Part shown: positions 43,391-52,244 of the stretch, piece after piece | Layout: each line of letters begins with the position of its first letter | How positions within the stretch are numbered: the stretch's first letter is position 1 | NCBI GenBank assembly: GCA_034519525.1 | Contig: JAXHOJ010000035.1 | Location: forward strand, 1 to 64,000 | Direction: 5' to 3' | DNA from: Gemmobacter sp034519525 | GTDB taxonomy: Bacteria; Pseudomonadota; Alphaproteobacteria; Rhodobacterales; Rhodobacteraceae | DNA: 64,000 nt | Notes under the pieces: generated by a model | Database searches by the model: none | What the model was told of the DNA's origin: nothing | The model's input: only the letters and a program-made list of their open reading frames with translations | Position numbers and translations under genes: made by a program

Positions 43391-43729
43391 TTACTGCGAC
43401 AGGCCTTCCTGCTCCAGCAAGGTGCGCCCCGCGCGGTCTTCCACTTCGATCACCCAAAGATCCGGATCATTGGCCCGCGCCCGCGCCACGGCCTGATCAA
43501 CCTCGGCTTCGGCACCTTCGGCCAGAACAACCCATTTCCGCTCATCCGCCATGAAATCGAACATGCGGGCAAAGGCGCGGGCGCGGCCATCCAGCGTGGC
43601 GGATTTCACGATCACCGCGCCCGCCGCCGCATCCCCCTTGGCCGTTACATAGGCGGGCATATCGGCCAGACGCAGCCGCGTCAGATAGGCCGAAACCCAA
43701 AGACCAGAGGCAAGGCGCGGCTCTGCCAC
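43391..43729 (-). CDS. DUF1491 family protein
   Basis: This 112-residue protein is of the alphaproteobacterial DUF1491 family. The segment LWVSAYLTRLRLADMPAYVTAKGDAAAGAVIVK (abridged, residues 9-41) and the C-terminal ANDPDLWVIEVEDRAGRTLLEQEG are diagnostic. The start GTG 43729 is preceded by GAGGG; a TTG at 43762 would overlap era. It follows era by 10 bases and belongs to the rnc-era-DUF1491-recO run in relatives. The function is unknown. Confidence 0.85.
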   Translation of the reverse strand: MAEPRLASGLWVSAYLTRLRLADMPAYVTAKGDAAAGAVIVKSATLDGRARAFARMFDFMADERKWVVLAEGAEAEVDQAVARARANDPDLWVIEVEDRAGRTLLEQEGLSQ

Positions 43730-43739
43730 CGCCCGGCCC

Positions 43740-44651
43740 TCAGTCGCCGTCCTTGAAATCAAGGCCCATTTCGGAATAGCGGTCCGGCTCGTCCAGCCAG
43801 TTCGGGCGCACCTTCACCTGCAGGAACAGGTGAACCGGGCGATCCAGAAACTCCATCAGATCCACCCGCGCGGCCTGACCCACCGATTTGATGGTTTCAC
43901 CCTTGTGGCCCAGCAGAATGCCCTTGTGGCCATCCCGCGCCACATAAACGATCTGGTCGATCCGGGTCGATCCATCCGGCCGGTCTTCCCAGTTCTCGGT
44001 TTCGACCGTCAGCTGATAGGGCAGCTCTTCATGCAGCCGCAGGGTCAGCTTTTCGCGCGTGATTTCCGCCGCGATCATCCGCATCGGCAGATCCGCGATC
44101 TGATCTTCGGGATAGAACCACGGGCCGGTGGGCAGCTGGCCCGCCAGCCATTCGCGCAGCTTGTCGACGCCATAGCCCTTTTCGGCCGAGATCATGAAGG
44201 TTTCCACGAAGGGAAATGCCTTGTTCATCTCTTCAGCCAGCGCCAGCAGGGTTTCGGCCTTTACCCGGTCGATCTTGTTGATCGCCAGCGCCACCTGCTG
44301 CCCTTGAGGGATGCGGTCGCGCATGGTGTCGATGATCGCCGCTGTGCCTTCGGTCAGCCCGCGATGGGCCTCGATCAGCAGCACGATGATATCGGCATCC
44401 GCCGCGCCGCCCCAGGCTGCAGCCACCATGGCGCGGTCCAGCCGCCGCCGCGGGCGGAACAGCCCGGGCGTATCGACGAAAACGATCTGCGCATCGCCTT
44501 CCATGCAGACACCACGGATGCGGGCCCGTGTGGTCTGCACCTTATGCGTCACGATCGAGACCTTGGCCCCCACCATGCGGTTCAGCAGCGTCGATTTTCC
44601 CGCGTTCGGTTCGCCGATCAGCGCCACGAAGCCTGCCCGTTGCTCAGCCAT
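43740..44651 (-). CDS. era: GTPase Era
   Basis: This 303-residue Era GTPase has G1 GEPNAGKST near residue 13, G2/G3 with QTTRARIRGV and FVDTPGLF, G4 NKID near 125, and the C-terminal KH domain with GHKGILLGHKGETIKSVG near 240-255. It binds 16S rRNA during small-subunit maturation. The ATG at 44651 lies inside the 3' end of rnc (8-base overlap). An upstream in-frame extension lies within rnc and is rejected. Confidence 0.95.
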   Translation of the reverse strand: MAEQRAGFVALIGEPNAGKSTLLNRMVGAKVSIVTHKVQTTRARIRGVCMEGDAQIVFVDTPGLFRPRRRLDRAMVAAAWGGAADADIIVLLIEAHRGLTEGTAAIIDTMRDRIPQGQQVALAINKIDRVKAETLLALAEEMNKAFPFVETFMISAEKGYGVDKLREWLAGQLPTGPWFYPEDQIADLPMRMIAAEITREKLTLRLHEELPYQLTVETENWEDRPDGSTRIDQIVYVARDGHKGILLGHKGETIKSVGQAARVDLMEFLDRPVHLFLQVKVRPNWLDEPDRYSEMGLDFKDGD

Positions 44652-45333
44652 TCCGGCCCTCCATCCGCGCCAGTAGCGCCGCTGCGGCAGCCTGTTCGGC
44701 TGCGCGTTTCGTTCCCGCTTTCGCGGATTCCACTTCACCCGTGGTCAGGCGTATCTCTACCGTAAAAAACGGCGCATGGTCGGGGCCTTCGCGCCCCAGT
44801 GCGGTATAGGTCGGCGGCGGCAGGCCACGCGCCTGCGCCCATTCCTGCATGGCACTTTTCGGATCGCGGGCATCGCTTTCCACCTGCGCGATGCGTCCGG
44901 CCCACAGACGCAGGATCAGGCCGCGCGCCGCCTCGAACCCGCCATCCAGATAGACCGAGGCGATCACCGCCTCCATCGCATCCCCCAGCAGCGTTTCCTT
45001 GCGCCGCCCGCCCGACATCATCTCTGACCGGCCCAGTTTCAGCACATCGCCCAAATCCACCGCCCGCGCCACATCGGCACAGGTTTCCTTGCGCACCAGC
45101 GCATTGAACCGGGGGGCCAGCTTGCCTTCTGCGGCTGTCTTGTCAGCCTCCAGCAGGGTTTCGGCCATCACAAGGCCCAGAACCCGATCCCCCAGAAACT
45201 CCAGCCTCTGGTTGTCGGGCCGCGTCGTGGAAGAGATGGAGGCATGGGTGACAGCCCGCACCAGCAATTCCGGGTTGCGGAACTGATATCCGATGCGGGC
45301 CTCGAAGGCCTGAAGATCAGCCGAGAGTTTCAC
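44644..45333 (-). CDS. rnc: Ribonuclease III
   Basis: This 229-residue RNase III has the signature NQRLEFLGDRVLGLVMAE near residues 41-58 with the catalytic acidic residues, and LLGDAMEAVIASVYLDGG near 114-131. A double-stranded RNA-binding domain spans about 156-225. It processes rRNA precursors and structured mRNAs. The start GTG 45333 overlaps the lepB stop (GTGA). In E. coli rnc and era are also coupled. Confidence 0.95.
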   Translation of the reverse strand: MKLSADLQAFEARIGYQFRNPELLVRAVTHASISSTTRPDNQRLEFLGDRVLGLVMAETLLEADKTAAEGKLAPRFNALVRKETCADVARAVDLGDVLKLGRSEMMSGGRRKETLLGDAMEAVIASVYLDGGFEAARGLILRLWAGRIAQVESDARDPKSAMQEWAQARGLPPPTYTALGREGPDHAPFFTVEIRLTTGEVESAKAGTKRAAEQAAAAALLARMEGRNG

Positions 45334-46121
45334 TCGATCGCCTTGAAAAAGCGGTCAGAGCGCCAGGTCCAGAAATACAGCATCGAACTGCCCGCCGACG
45401 AAAACATGATGCGATCCGCACGGCCGATCAGGTTTTCCGCAGGCAGCATCCCCACACCACCGCCCGGCGTCTGGGCATAGCGGCTGTCTGTCGAATTGTC
45501 GCGGTTGTCGCCCATGAAGAAGTAATGCCCCGGCGGCACCGTGAAGACATCGGTATTGTCGCCATAGCCGTTGGCATCAATGTTCAGCACCGAATGTTGC
45601 ACGCCATTGGGCAGCGTTTCGATGAACCGCGAGCGGGTGCAAAGGCCACCCTCGCCCACCGGGCCATTTTCGCAGCGCGGCAGATTGCCCATCGGCCCCT
45701 GACGCTCATAAACCTCTTCGAAGGTGCCCGCAGGCTCCTGCGGCACTTCCACCCCATTGAGCCACAGCCGCCCCTGCTTCATCTGCACCTTGTCGCCCGG
45801 CAGGCCGATCAGCCGCTTGATGAAATCCGATCCATTGACCGGATGGCGGAACACCACAACATCGCCCCGCTCAGGCTCTGACGCCAGAATACGGCCGGTC
45901 AGCGGGCACATCGAAAACGGGCAGGAATAGCGCGAATAGCCATAGGCCATCTTGTTGACGAACAGAAAATCGCCGATCAGCAGCGTATCCTTCATGGATT
46001 CAGACGGAATCCAGAAGGGTTGAAAGAACAGCGTGCGAAACACACCCGCGATCAGCAGGGCATAAACCACTGTCTTGATCGTTTCGACGATGCCGCCATC
46101 GGGTTTCGTCTTGCTCGCCAT
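45330..46121 (-). CDS. lepB: Signal peptidase I
   Basis: This 263-residue membrane protease removes Sec and Tat signal peptides. The N-terminal anchor spans about residues 13-34. The catalytic Ser is at about 42 (FWIPSESMKDTL) and the catalytic Lys at about 102 (SDFIKRLIGLPGDKV). FFMGDNRDNSTDSR near 205-218 is the conserved box E. The ATG at 46121 has GGCAGATG close before it, with modest ribosome-binding strength. It precedes rnc with a 4-base overlap. Confidence 0.95.
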   Translation of the reverse strand: MASKTKPDGGIVETIKTVVYALLIAGVFRTLFFQPFWIPSESMKDTLLIGDFLFVNKMAYGYSRYSCPFSMCPLTGRILASEPERGDVVVFRHPVNGSDFIKRLIGLPGDKVQMKQGRLWLNGVEVPQEPAGTFEEVYERQGPMGNLPRCENGPVGEGGLCTRSRFIETLPNGVQHSVLNIDANGYGDNTDVFTVPPGHYFFMGDNRDNSTDSRYAQTPGGGVGMLPAENLIGRADRIMFSSAGSSMLYFWTWRSDRFFKAIE

Positions 46122-46201
46122 CTGATCTGCCTTTCATAAGCCTTGCGGCGCTACATGCGCGGCGCGCGGGCGGGAGTCAAGTTTGGCTGGAAAAAGCCCG
46201 C

Positions 46202-46612
46202 TCAAGCCGCGGCAACCGGGCGGGCCTCGATCACCACGAAAGCCTGCGCCCAGGGGTGATCGTCGGTCAGGGTGACATGGATGATCGCCTCATGCCCCGG
46301 CGGCGTCATCGCGGCCAGGCGTTGCGCGGCCCAGCCGGTCACCTGCATCACCGGCTGGCCGGTCATCAGATTGGTCACCGCCATATCCCGCCAGGCAATG
46401 CCCATCCGCAGCCCGGTGCCAAGCGCCTTGGAACAGGCTTCCTTCGCCGCCCACCGCTTGGCATAGGTGGCCGCCACCGCACGAGGGCGGCTGTCGGCCT
46501 TCGCCTGCTCTGCCGGGGTGAAGACACGGTTGCGGAACCTGTCCCCATGACGCGCCAGCACATCGGCGATCCGGTCGATATTGGCCAGATCGGTGCCGAT
46601 CCCGAGGATCAT
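46202..46612 (-). CDS. acpS: Holo-[acyl-carrier-protein] synthase
   Basis: This 136-residue AcpS transfers 4'-phosphopantetheine from CoA to ACP. The N-terminal MILGIGTDLANIDRI carries the Mg-binding Asp at residue 8. RWAAKEACSKALGTGL near 54-70 has the W-x-x-K-E-A motif with the second ligand Glu. The C-terminus (IHVTLTDDHPWAQAFVVIEA) is typical. The ATG at 46612 gives the canonical N-terminus; longer in-frame versions would read through the palindromes at 46629-46672. Confidence 0.94.
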   Translation of the reverse strand: MILGIGTDLANIDRIADVLARHGDRFRNRVFTPAEQAKADSRPRAVAATYAKRWAAKEACSKALGTGLRMGIAWRDMAVTNLMTGQPVMQVTGWAAQRLAAMTPPGHEAIIHVTLTDDHPWAQAFVVIEARPVAAA

Positions 46613-46628
46613 GTCCGCCCGCGCCACG

Positions 46629-46672
46629 CAAATTCCTTGCAAGGAATTTGCAAAATTCTTGCAAGAATTTTG
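46629..46672. repeat. Twin abutting perfect palindromes (pdxJ-acpS gap)
   Basis: The arms CAAATTCCTTG (46629-46639) and CAAGGAATTTG (46640-46650) form one perfect 22-base palindrome without a loop. CAAAATTCTTG (46651-46661) and CAAGAATTTTG (46662-46672) form another directly next to it. They fill most of the 70-base gap between pdxJ and acpS. The sequences and twin layout match the element at 35245-35292. Confidence 0.8.
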
Positions 46673-46682
46673 GCTCCCGGCA

Positions 46683-47429
46683 TTATCCGCGCGCCTCGTC
46701 CATCCGGCGGCGCATTTCCTCGATGGCCGGGCCAAGGCCCAGATAGATCGCCTCACCGATCAGGAAATGCCCGATGTTCAGCTCTACCACCTCGGGGATC
46801 GCGGCAACCGGCGCGACATTGTCATAGGTCAGCCCATGGCCTGCGTGAACCTCCAGCCCCAGCGAGGCCGCCAGCCGCGCGCCCTGGCGCAACGCCTCCA
46901 ACTCTGCCTCGGCTTCGGCCTGGCGCCCCTCGGCGTGCAGGTCGGAATAATGGCCGGTGTGCAGCTCTACCACCGCTGCCCCGATCCGGGCCGAAGCCTC
47001 GATCTGCCGCGCATCATGGCCAATGAACATGCTCACGCGGCATCCCGCTTCGCGCAGCGGCGCGATATAATCGGCAAGCCGCGCCGCATCCCCCGCGACA
47101 TCCAGACCGCCCTCTGTCGTGCGTTCTTCGCGCCGTTCCGGCACAAGGCAAACAGCATGGGGCTTCAGCCGCAGCACGATGGCCTGCATTTCGGCAGTTG
47201 TCGCACATTCGAAATTCAGCGGGATGCCCAACCCGGCGCGCAAGGCCTCCATATCGGCATCTCGGATATGGCGGCGATCCTCGCGCAGATGGGCCGTGAT
47301 GCCATCCGCCCCCGCCGCCTCGGCCACCAGTGCCGCCCGCAACGGATCGGGCCAGGCCGAGCCGCGGGCGTTACGCACCGTCGCCACATGGTCGATATTC
47401 ACCCCAAGCCGCAATTTGCCAGATGCCAT
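46683..47429 (-). CDS. pdxJ: Pyridoxine 5'-phosphate synthase
   Basis: This 248-residue TIM-barrel enzyme condenses 1-deoxyxylulose 5-phosphate with 3-amino-2-oxopropyl phosphate in vitamin B6 synthesis. The N-terminal LRLGVNIDHVATVRNARG, GADGITAHLREDRRHIRD near 60-77, and VHAGHGLTYDNV and ELNIGHFLIGEAIYLGL near 190-225 are diagnostic. AGGAGAG before the ATG at 47429 fixes the start. It precedes acpS, the usual pdxJ-acpS pair. Confidence 0.96.
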   Translation of the reverse strand: MASGKLRLGVNIDHVATVRNARGSAWPDPLRAALVAEAAGADGITAHLREDRRHIRDADMEALRAGLGIPLNFECATTAEMQAIVLRLKPHAVCLVPERREERTTEGGLDVAGDAARLADYIAPLREAGCRVSMFIGHDARQIEASARIGAAVVELHTGHYSDLHAEGRQAEAEAELEALRQGARLAASLGLEVHAGHGLTYDNVAPVAAIPEVVELNIGHFLIGEAIYLGLGPAIEEMRRRMDEARG

Positions 47430-47457
47430 GACGCTCTCCTTCGCTTCGCGGCGGACT

Positions 47458-48150
47458 TTAGGGCGAACCGGGCCGCTCGTCATCCCCGCTTTCGCGCGTC
47501 GGGGCGGCCTGCGTCATCGCGGACAGCCGCGACTTCAGCGCCTTGCGCTTTTCGGTCTTTTCACGCGCCCGGCTTGCACGGATCTTCTGATAGGCATGGA
47601 TCAGCGGCAAAGACAGGTAATAGGTCAGAAAGCTGAACGCCAGCCCCGGCAGGATCGACCCGATCGTATAGGGCCAGTAGATGAACCAGAAGAACTCTAT
47701 CAGCTTGTCCCAGTGGGTTGGTTCCGGCGAGAACACCGCCAGCAAATTCTGCCACAGCTCCCATCCCGCATGGGTAAAGGCCGCAAAGACGAAGTTCAGG
47801 TCCAGCGGTGCCTCGATCCCCAGCATCCAATGGCCCAGCTTCAGCGATCCCATGGCGATGAAGGGCGTGGTCAGCGGGTTTGACAGGAAGGTGGCCAGCA
47901 ATGCCGCCAGGATATTGCCACGCAAGACCCAGGCCAGCCCGGCCGCCGACAGCATCTGTATTCCGAACAGCGGCGGAAAATTCACAAAGGTGCCCGCAAA
48001 GATCCCCCGCGCAATCCGGTGCGGCTGATCGGGAAGGCGCTGCATCCGGTGGAAAACATAGCGCGTCGCCCGACGAAACCCGCCCTGCGGATAGACGAAT
48101 TCAACCGTCATCCTCCACCAGGACCGCTTGTCGCGCCGTTTGAATACCAC
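47458..48150 (-). CDS. DUF2062 family membrane protein
   Basis: This 230-residue protein has the DUF2062 core at about 40-195: PHRIARGIFAGTFVNFPPLFGIQ, LLATFLSNPLTTPFIAMGSLKLGHWML (abridged) and several hydrophobic helices. The C-terminal 35 residues are charged (ASRAREKTEKRKALKSRLS). The start GTG 48150 lies 24 bases after the rsh stop. Its function is not established. It sits between rsh and pdxJ, the usual place in alphaproteobacteria. Confidence 0.85.
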   Translation of the reverse strand: MVFKRRDKRSWWRMTVEFVYPQGGFRRATRYVFHRMQRLPDQPHRIARGIFAGTFVNFPPLFGIQMLSAAGLAWVLRGNILAALLATFLSNPLTTPFIAMGSLKLGHWMLGIEAPLDLNFVFAAFTHAGWELWQNLLAVFSPEPTHWDKLIEFFWFIYWPYTIGSILPGLAFSFLTYYLSLPLIHAYQKIRASRAREKTEKRKALKSRLSAMTQAAPTRESGDDERPGSP

Positions 48151-48174
48151 TTTATGCTCTCTATCCCTGTCGTC

Positions 48175-50292
48175 TCAGGGCTTCCGACCCAAATCCCGAT
48201 GGCGCGCGATCTGGGCGACATCCGTTTCCGCCTCAAGCGCCGTCATGACCATATGCAGATGCTCAAGGTCGCGCAGATCGACATCAATCACCAGTTTGTA
48301 AAAGTCTGGTTTCCTGTCAGCGAAATGCAGATCCGAGATATTGGCCTTCTGTTCGCCGATCAAGGTGCAGATGCGCCCAAGAACGCCGGCATCGTTTGAA
48401 ATCGTCAGTTCCAGGCTCACGGTATTCACCGGGGCATGGCGGCCCGCCTGCCAGCGCAGATCGACCCAGCGATCGGGCTGCTCTTCATATTCCGCCAGCG
48501 CCGGACAGTCGATGGCATGGATCACCACGCCCTGCCCGCGATAGGTGATGCCCACGATCCGCTCTCCCGGCACCGGCTGGCAACAGGGCGCACGCCGCAC
48601 GCTCTGATCGGGGGAAACGCCCAGCACCGGGCGCTGTGCATCCACCTCATCCGGGGCGGCGGTCTGCAGTTCGGGGTAAAGCGTTTCCAGAACCTTGCGG
48701 GCCGTCAGCTCGGCGGAACCCAGCTTTTCCAGCAGGTCCAGCTCATCCGGCAAGCCCAGCATCTTGGCCGCCGTGCGCAGCGCCTTGTCGGTGGCCTTCT
48801 TGCCCGCATGGTCAAAGGCGGCCCGGGCCAGTTCCTGCCCCAGCTTGATGAAGCGCCCCCGGTCTTCCTCGCGCAGGCTGCGGCGGATGGCCGCCTTGGC
48901 CCGGCCCGTCACCACAATGTCGATCCAGCTGGCCTGCGGGCGCTGCCCCTCTGCGGTGATGATCTCGACCGACTGGCCGTTCTTCAGCCGCGTCCAAAGC
49001 GGCACGCGAATCCCGTCAACCTTGGCCGAAACCGTCGAATTGCCGATGCGGGTATGGATGGCAAAGGCAAAATCCAGCGGCGTGGCCCCGCGCGGCAGCT
49101 GAATCACATCGCCCTTCGGCGTGAAGCAGAACACCTGATCGGTGTACATTTCCAGCTTCACGTTTTCCATGAAATCGTCGTGGTCTTCCTCGCCCAGCCG
49201 CTCGGTCAGGCTGGCCACCCATTTCACCGGATCGACGGCAAAGGGGTTCTGCACCCGCACGCCCTCGCGGTACGACCAATGCGCGGCCACGCCGGATTCG
49301 TTCACCTCGTGCATCTGGCGGGTGCGGATCTGCACCTCCACCCGCTTGCCGTCACGCCCGGAAACGGTGGTATGGATCGAGCGGTAGCCGTTCGATTTCG
49401 GCTGGCTGATGTAATCCTTGAACCGGCCCGGCACCGCGCGCCAGCGCTGATGGATCACGCCCAGCACGCGATAGCTGTCAGCCACATTGCTGGTGATGAC
49501 ACGGAACCCGTAAATGTCGGACAGGCGCGAAAACGCCAGATCCTTTTCCTGCATCTTGCGCCAGACGCTGTAGGGCTTTTTCGCGCGTCCGAAGACATCG
49601 CCCTCGATCCCCGCCTTTTCCAGCTCGTTGCGGATATCGGCGCTGATCTTGTGCACCACATCGCCCGCTTCGCGCTGCAGCGTGATGAAGCGGCGGATGA
49701 TCGAATTGCGCGCATCCGGGTTCAGCACCCGAAAGCCCAGATCCTCCAGCTCTTCCCGCATCCACTGCATCCCCATGCGGCCGGCCAGCGGCGCATAGAT
49801 CTCCATCGTCTCGCGGGCCTTCTGGGCCTGCTTGTCCGGGCGCATGCTCTTGATGGTGCGCATGTTGTGCAGACGGTCTGCCAGCTTGACCAGAATCACC
49901 CGCAGATCGCGCGACATGGCGACGAACAGCTTGCGGAAATTCTCCGCATCCTTCGATTCGGTCGAGGTCAGCTGCAGATTGGTCAGCTTGGTGACACCAT
50001 CCACCAGCTCGGCCACTTCGGTGCCGAACAGCCGCTCCACCTCGGTATAGGTGGATTTGGTATCTTCGATGGTGTCATGCAGCAGCGCCGTCACCAGCGT
50101 TGCATCATCCAGCCGCTGTTCCGTCAGGATCGCGGCAACGGCAACCGGATGGGTAAAATACGGCTCGCCCGATTTGCGGAACTGCCCGTCATGCATCTGC
50201 TTGCCATAGGCATAGGCCCGGCGGATCAGATCGGCATTGGTGCGCGGATTGTAATTCCGGACGAGGGCGATGAGGTCTTCAACGTCAATCAT
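48175..50292 (-). CDS. rsh: Bifunctional (p)ppGpp synthetase/hydrolase (Rsh/SpoT)
   Basis: This 705-residue single Rsh protein of alphaproteobacteria controls the stringent alarmone. The HD hydrolase domain spans about 25-180 with intact HDTIEDT near 72-78. The synthetase domain is about 235-355 with FKDYISQPKSNGYRSIHTTV. A TGS domain is near 385-450 and a C-terminal ACT domain near 630-705. Both catalytic halves keep their key residues, so it should be bifunctional. The ATG at 50292 is 30 bases after rpoZ. Confidence 0.96.
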   Translation of the reverse strand: MIDVEDLIALVRNYNPRTNADLIRRAYAYGKQMHDGQFRKSGEPYFTHPVAVAAILTEQRLDDATLVTALLHDTIEDTKSTYTEVERLFGTEVAELVDGVTKLTNLQLTSTESKDAENFRKLFVAMSRDLRVILVKLADRLHNMRTIKSMRPDKQAQKARETMEIYAPLAGRMGMQWMREELEDLGFRVLNPDARNSIIRRFITLQREAGDVVHKISADIRNELEKAGIEGDVFGRAKKPYSVWRKMQEKDLAFSRLSDIYGFRVITSNVADSYRVLGVIHQRWRAVPGRFKDYISQPKSNGYRSIHTTVSGRDGKRVEVQIRTRQMHEVNESGVAAHWSYREGVRVQNPFAVDPVKWVASLTERLGEEDHDDFMENVKLEMYTDQVFCFTPKGDVIQLPRGATPLDFAFAIHTRIGNSTVSAKVDGIRVPLWTRLKNGQSVEIITAEGQRPQASWIDIVVTGRAKAAIRRSLREEDRGRFIKLGQELARAAFDHAGKKATDKALRTAAKMLGLPDELDLLEKLGSAELTARKVLETLYPELQTAAPDEVDAQRPVLGVSPDQSVRRAPCCQPVPGERIVGITYRGQGVVIHAIDCPALAEYEEQPDRWVDLRWQAGRHAPVNTVSLELTISNDAGVLGRICTLIGEQKANISDLHFADRKPDFYKLVIDVDLRDLEHLHMVMTALEAETDVAQIARHRDLGRKP

Positions 50293-50322
50293 CCCCGTCC
50301 AGCCTTCACAGTCTCAAACGGC

Positions 50323-50682
50323 TCAGTTGCCGCCCTGCGCTTCCATCAGGGCGCGCAGCAGTTTCTCTTCCGACATGTCATCCTGCGACGGGCGGTCAAT
50401 GGTTTCGCCATTGCCCATCAGAAGCGACATCTGATCTTCTTCCGGCTCGTCGACCTCGATCTGGGTCTGATAGCTTTCGATCATCCGCTCGCGCAGCGCA
50501 TCGGTATTCTGGGTTTCCTCTGCGATTTCGCGCAGCGAAACCACGGGGTTCTTGTCATTGTCCCGATCGACGGTCAGCGGCGAACCAGCGGCGATTTCAC
50601 GCGCACGATGGGCCGCAAGCATCACCAGCTCGAAACGGTTGGGGACCTTGTCAACGCAATCTTCGACCGTCACGCGGGCCAT
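50323..50682 (-). CDS. rpoZ: RNA polymerase omega subunit
   Basis: This 119-residue omega subunit begins MARVTVEDCVDKVPNRFELVMLAAHRAREIAAG (abridged), the conserved RpoZ core at residues 1-60, followed by an acidic tail of about 45 residues usual in alphaproteobacteria. It helps assemble beta' and is linked with ppGpp binding. It is directly upstream of rsh, the common rpoZ-rsh arrangement. A good promoter lies at 50721-50749 on the minus strand. Confidence 0.95.
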   Translation of the reverse strand: MARVTVEDCVDKVPNRFELVMLAAHRAREIAAGSPLTVDRDNDKNPVVSLREIAEETQNTDALRERMIESYQTQIEVDEPEEDQMSLLMGNGETIDRPSQDDMSEEKLLRALMEAQGGN

Positions 50683-50720
50683 GGGTTACTCCGTAGCGGA
50701 AAGGGGGGCATGGAATGGCT

Positions 50721-50749
50721 TCTTTAAGCCTATCAAAGACTATTGACAA
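50721..50749 (-). promoter_or_regulatory. Candidate sigma-70 promoter of rpoZ-rsh
   Basis: On the minus strand TTGTCA (50749-50744), a 17-base spacer and TAAAGA (50726-50721) resemble a vegetative promoter, 39 bases before the rpoZ start. It lies between the folK stop and rpoZ, so rpoZ-rsh can be transcribed separately from folK. Confidence 0.45.
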
Positions 50750-50778
50750 GACCAGAGTCCGTTCCTTCCCCGCGGGCA

Positions 50779-51351
50779 TCACAGCGCAACAACCTCGGCC
50801 AGCTGCGCGGCGGGCAGCGCGTCGCGCATTTCCGTCACCGTCAGCCCCAGCAACGGATGCCGCCAGTCGGGCGCCACATCCGCCAGCGGCACCAGAACAA
50901 AGGCCCGGTCCTGCAACCGCGGATGCGGCAGCACCAGCTGATCGGGCGTGGCGCTGATCTGCGCCTCGGGTGGCAGCTGGCGCCATTCGGTCTGCAACGG
51001 CGCATCGGGCAAGACCAGATCGCCCATGGCCAGCAGATCCAGATCCAGCGTGCGCATCCCCCAGCGCCGCTCTCTTTCCCGTCCGAACTGCAGCTCGATC
51101 TCGTGCAGCAGGCGCAAAACGGCCTGCGGCGTCCAGCCATCGGCCAGAACCCGCACAGCGCCATTCACATAATCGGGACCGGCCCCTGCCGGAAAGCACG
51201 GGGTCGCATATATTCGGCTGACGGAACGGATCGTCAGCCCAGCTGCGGAAAGCTGCGAAATGGCACCGGAAAGCGTCTCCGCCGGCGTATGTCCCGCATG
51301 GGGCAGGTTCGCGCCAAGGGCGATCAGCGCTTCTGTTGCAGTCGTGGCCAT
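50779..51351 (-). CDS. folK: 2-amino-4-hydroxy-6-hydroxymethyldihydropteridine diphosphokinase
   Basis: This 190-residue HPPK transfers pyrophosphate from ATP to hydroxymethyldihydropterin in folate synthesis. The N-terminal ALIALGANLPHAG and the signature RWGMRTLDLDLLAMGDLVL (R-W-G-x-R-x-x-D-x-D, Mg ligands) near 94-114 are clear. LPHPRLQDRAFVLVPLADVAPDW near 140-160 completes the fold. folP and folB are not adjacent. The ATG at 51351 diverges from the NYN-domain gene. Confidence 0.94.
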   Translation of the reverse strand: MATTATEALIALGANLPHAGHTPAETLSGAISQLSAAGLTIRSVSRIYATPCFPAGAGPDYVNGAVRVLADGWTPQAVLRLLHEIELQFGRERERRWGMRTLDLDLLAMGDLVLPDAPLQTEWRQLPPEAQISATPDQLVLPHPRLQDRAFVLVPLADVAPDWRHPLLGLTVTEMRDALPAAQLAEVVAL

Positions 51352-51484
51352 GGGTGATAATCTCTTAAGTATGGCTTGCTAGTTTCGCAGGCGGATTGGT
51401 ATTCGATTTTGTTTCGTGCGTTCCATCGTTGCGTCCACCACTCACAACCGAAACGGACGAAACTGATTTTGAGGGGAAAAACAT

Positions 51485-52057
51485 ATGTTTTACAAGGACG
51501 AACGGCTTGCGCTGTTCATCGACGGGTCAAACCTCTATGCGGCCGCAAAGGCGCTTGGGTTCGATATCGACTACAAGCTGCTACGTCAGGAATTCATGCG
51601 CCGGGGCAAGTTGCTGCGCGCCTTCTACTATACTGCGTTGCTGGAGAATGACGATTATTCGCCGATCCGCCCGCTGGTAGACTGGCTGCACTACAACGGC
51701 TTCACCATGGTGACCAAGCCCGCCAAGGAATATACCGACAGCCAGGGCCGCCGGAAGGTGAAGGGCAACATGGACATCGAGCTGACCGTCGATGCCATGG
51801 AACTGGCGCCGCGCGTCGATCACATCGTGCTCTTCTCGGGCGATGGCGATTTCCGGCCGCTGGTCGAAAGCCTGCAGCGTCAGGGCGTGCGCGTTTCGGT
51901 GGTCTCCACCATCCGCAGCCAGCCGCCGATGATTGCCGACGAACTCCGCCGTCAGGCCGACAATTTCATCGAACTGGATGAATTGCGCGAAGTGATCGGC
52001 CGTCCGCCCCGCGAACCGCGCATCGAGCGCGAGGAGCAGACCGTCGAGGCGAAATGA
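51485..52057 (+). CDS. NYN-domain (LabA/DUF88) protein
   Basis: This 190-residue protein of the PIN-like NYN family resembles LabA/DUF88 proteins. Acidic metal-site motifs are LALFIDGSNLYAAAK near residues 8-22 (first Asp), KGNMDIELTVDAME near 94-107, and IVLFSGDGDFRPLVESL near 116-132. ADNFIELDELRE is near the C-terminus. NYN domains are predicted or proven ribonucleases, and the target here is unknown. GAGGGG precedes the ATG at 51485. It sits alone, divergent from folK. Confidence 0.87.
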   Translation: MFYKDERLALFIDGSNLYAAAKALGFDIDYKLLRQEFMRRGKLLRAFYYTALLENDDYSPIRPLVDWLHYNGFTMVTKPAKEYTDSQGRRKVKGNMDIELTVDAMELAPRVDHIVLFSGDGDFRPLVESLQRQGVRVSVVSTIRSQPPMIADELRRQADNFIELDELREVIGRPPREPRIEREEQTVEAK

Positions 52058-52244
52058 TCCCTGCGGCGAAGCCCCGGCAAGTTGGGGGATTTCCGGGCGA
52101 TTCGCCGCAAGATCCGCAGGCGCGGCCAACCCGCCTGCCCTATCACCGGACACCGGCGGCACCGCCGGTGCGCAAGGCCTGCACTGCAGACAACCGGGCA
52201 GATGCGGCGCTGCAGATTTCTCTGCCCGCTGTAGCTGATTTTTG

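Noticed and set aside
52151..52170. A perfect 9-bp GC hairpin (CACCGGCGG / CCGCCGGTG) after the NYN gene
   Set aside because: It has no T tract on either strand and a 2-base loop; GC-rich palindromes of this size arise often by chance here, so it is not called a terminator.
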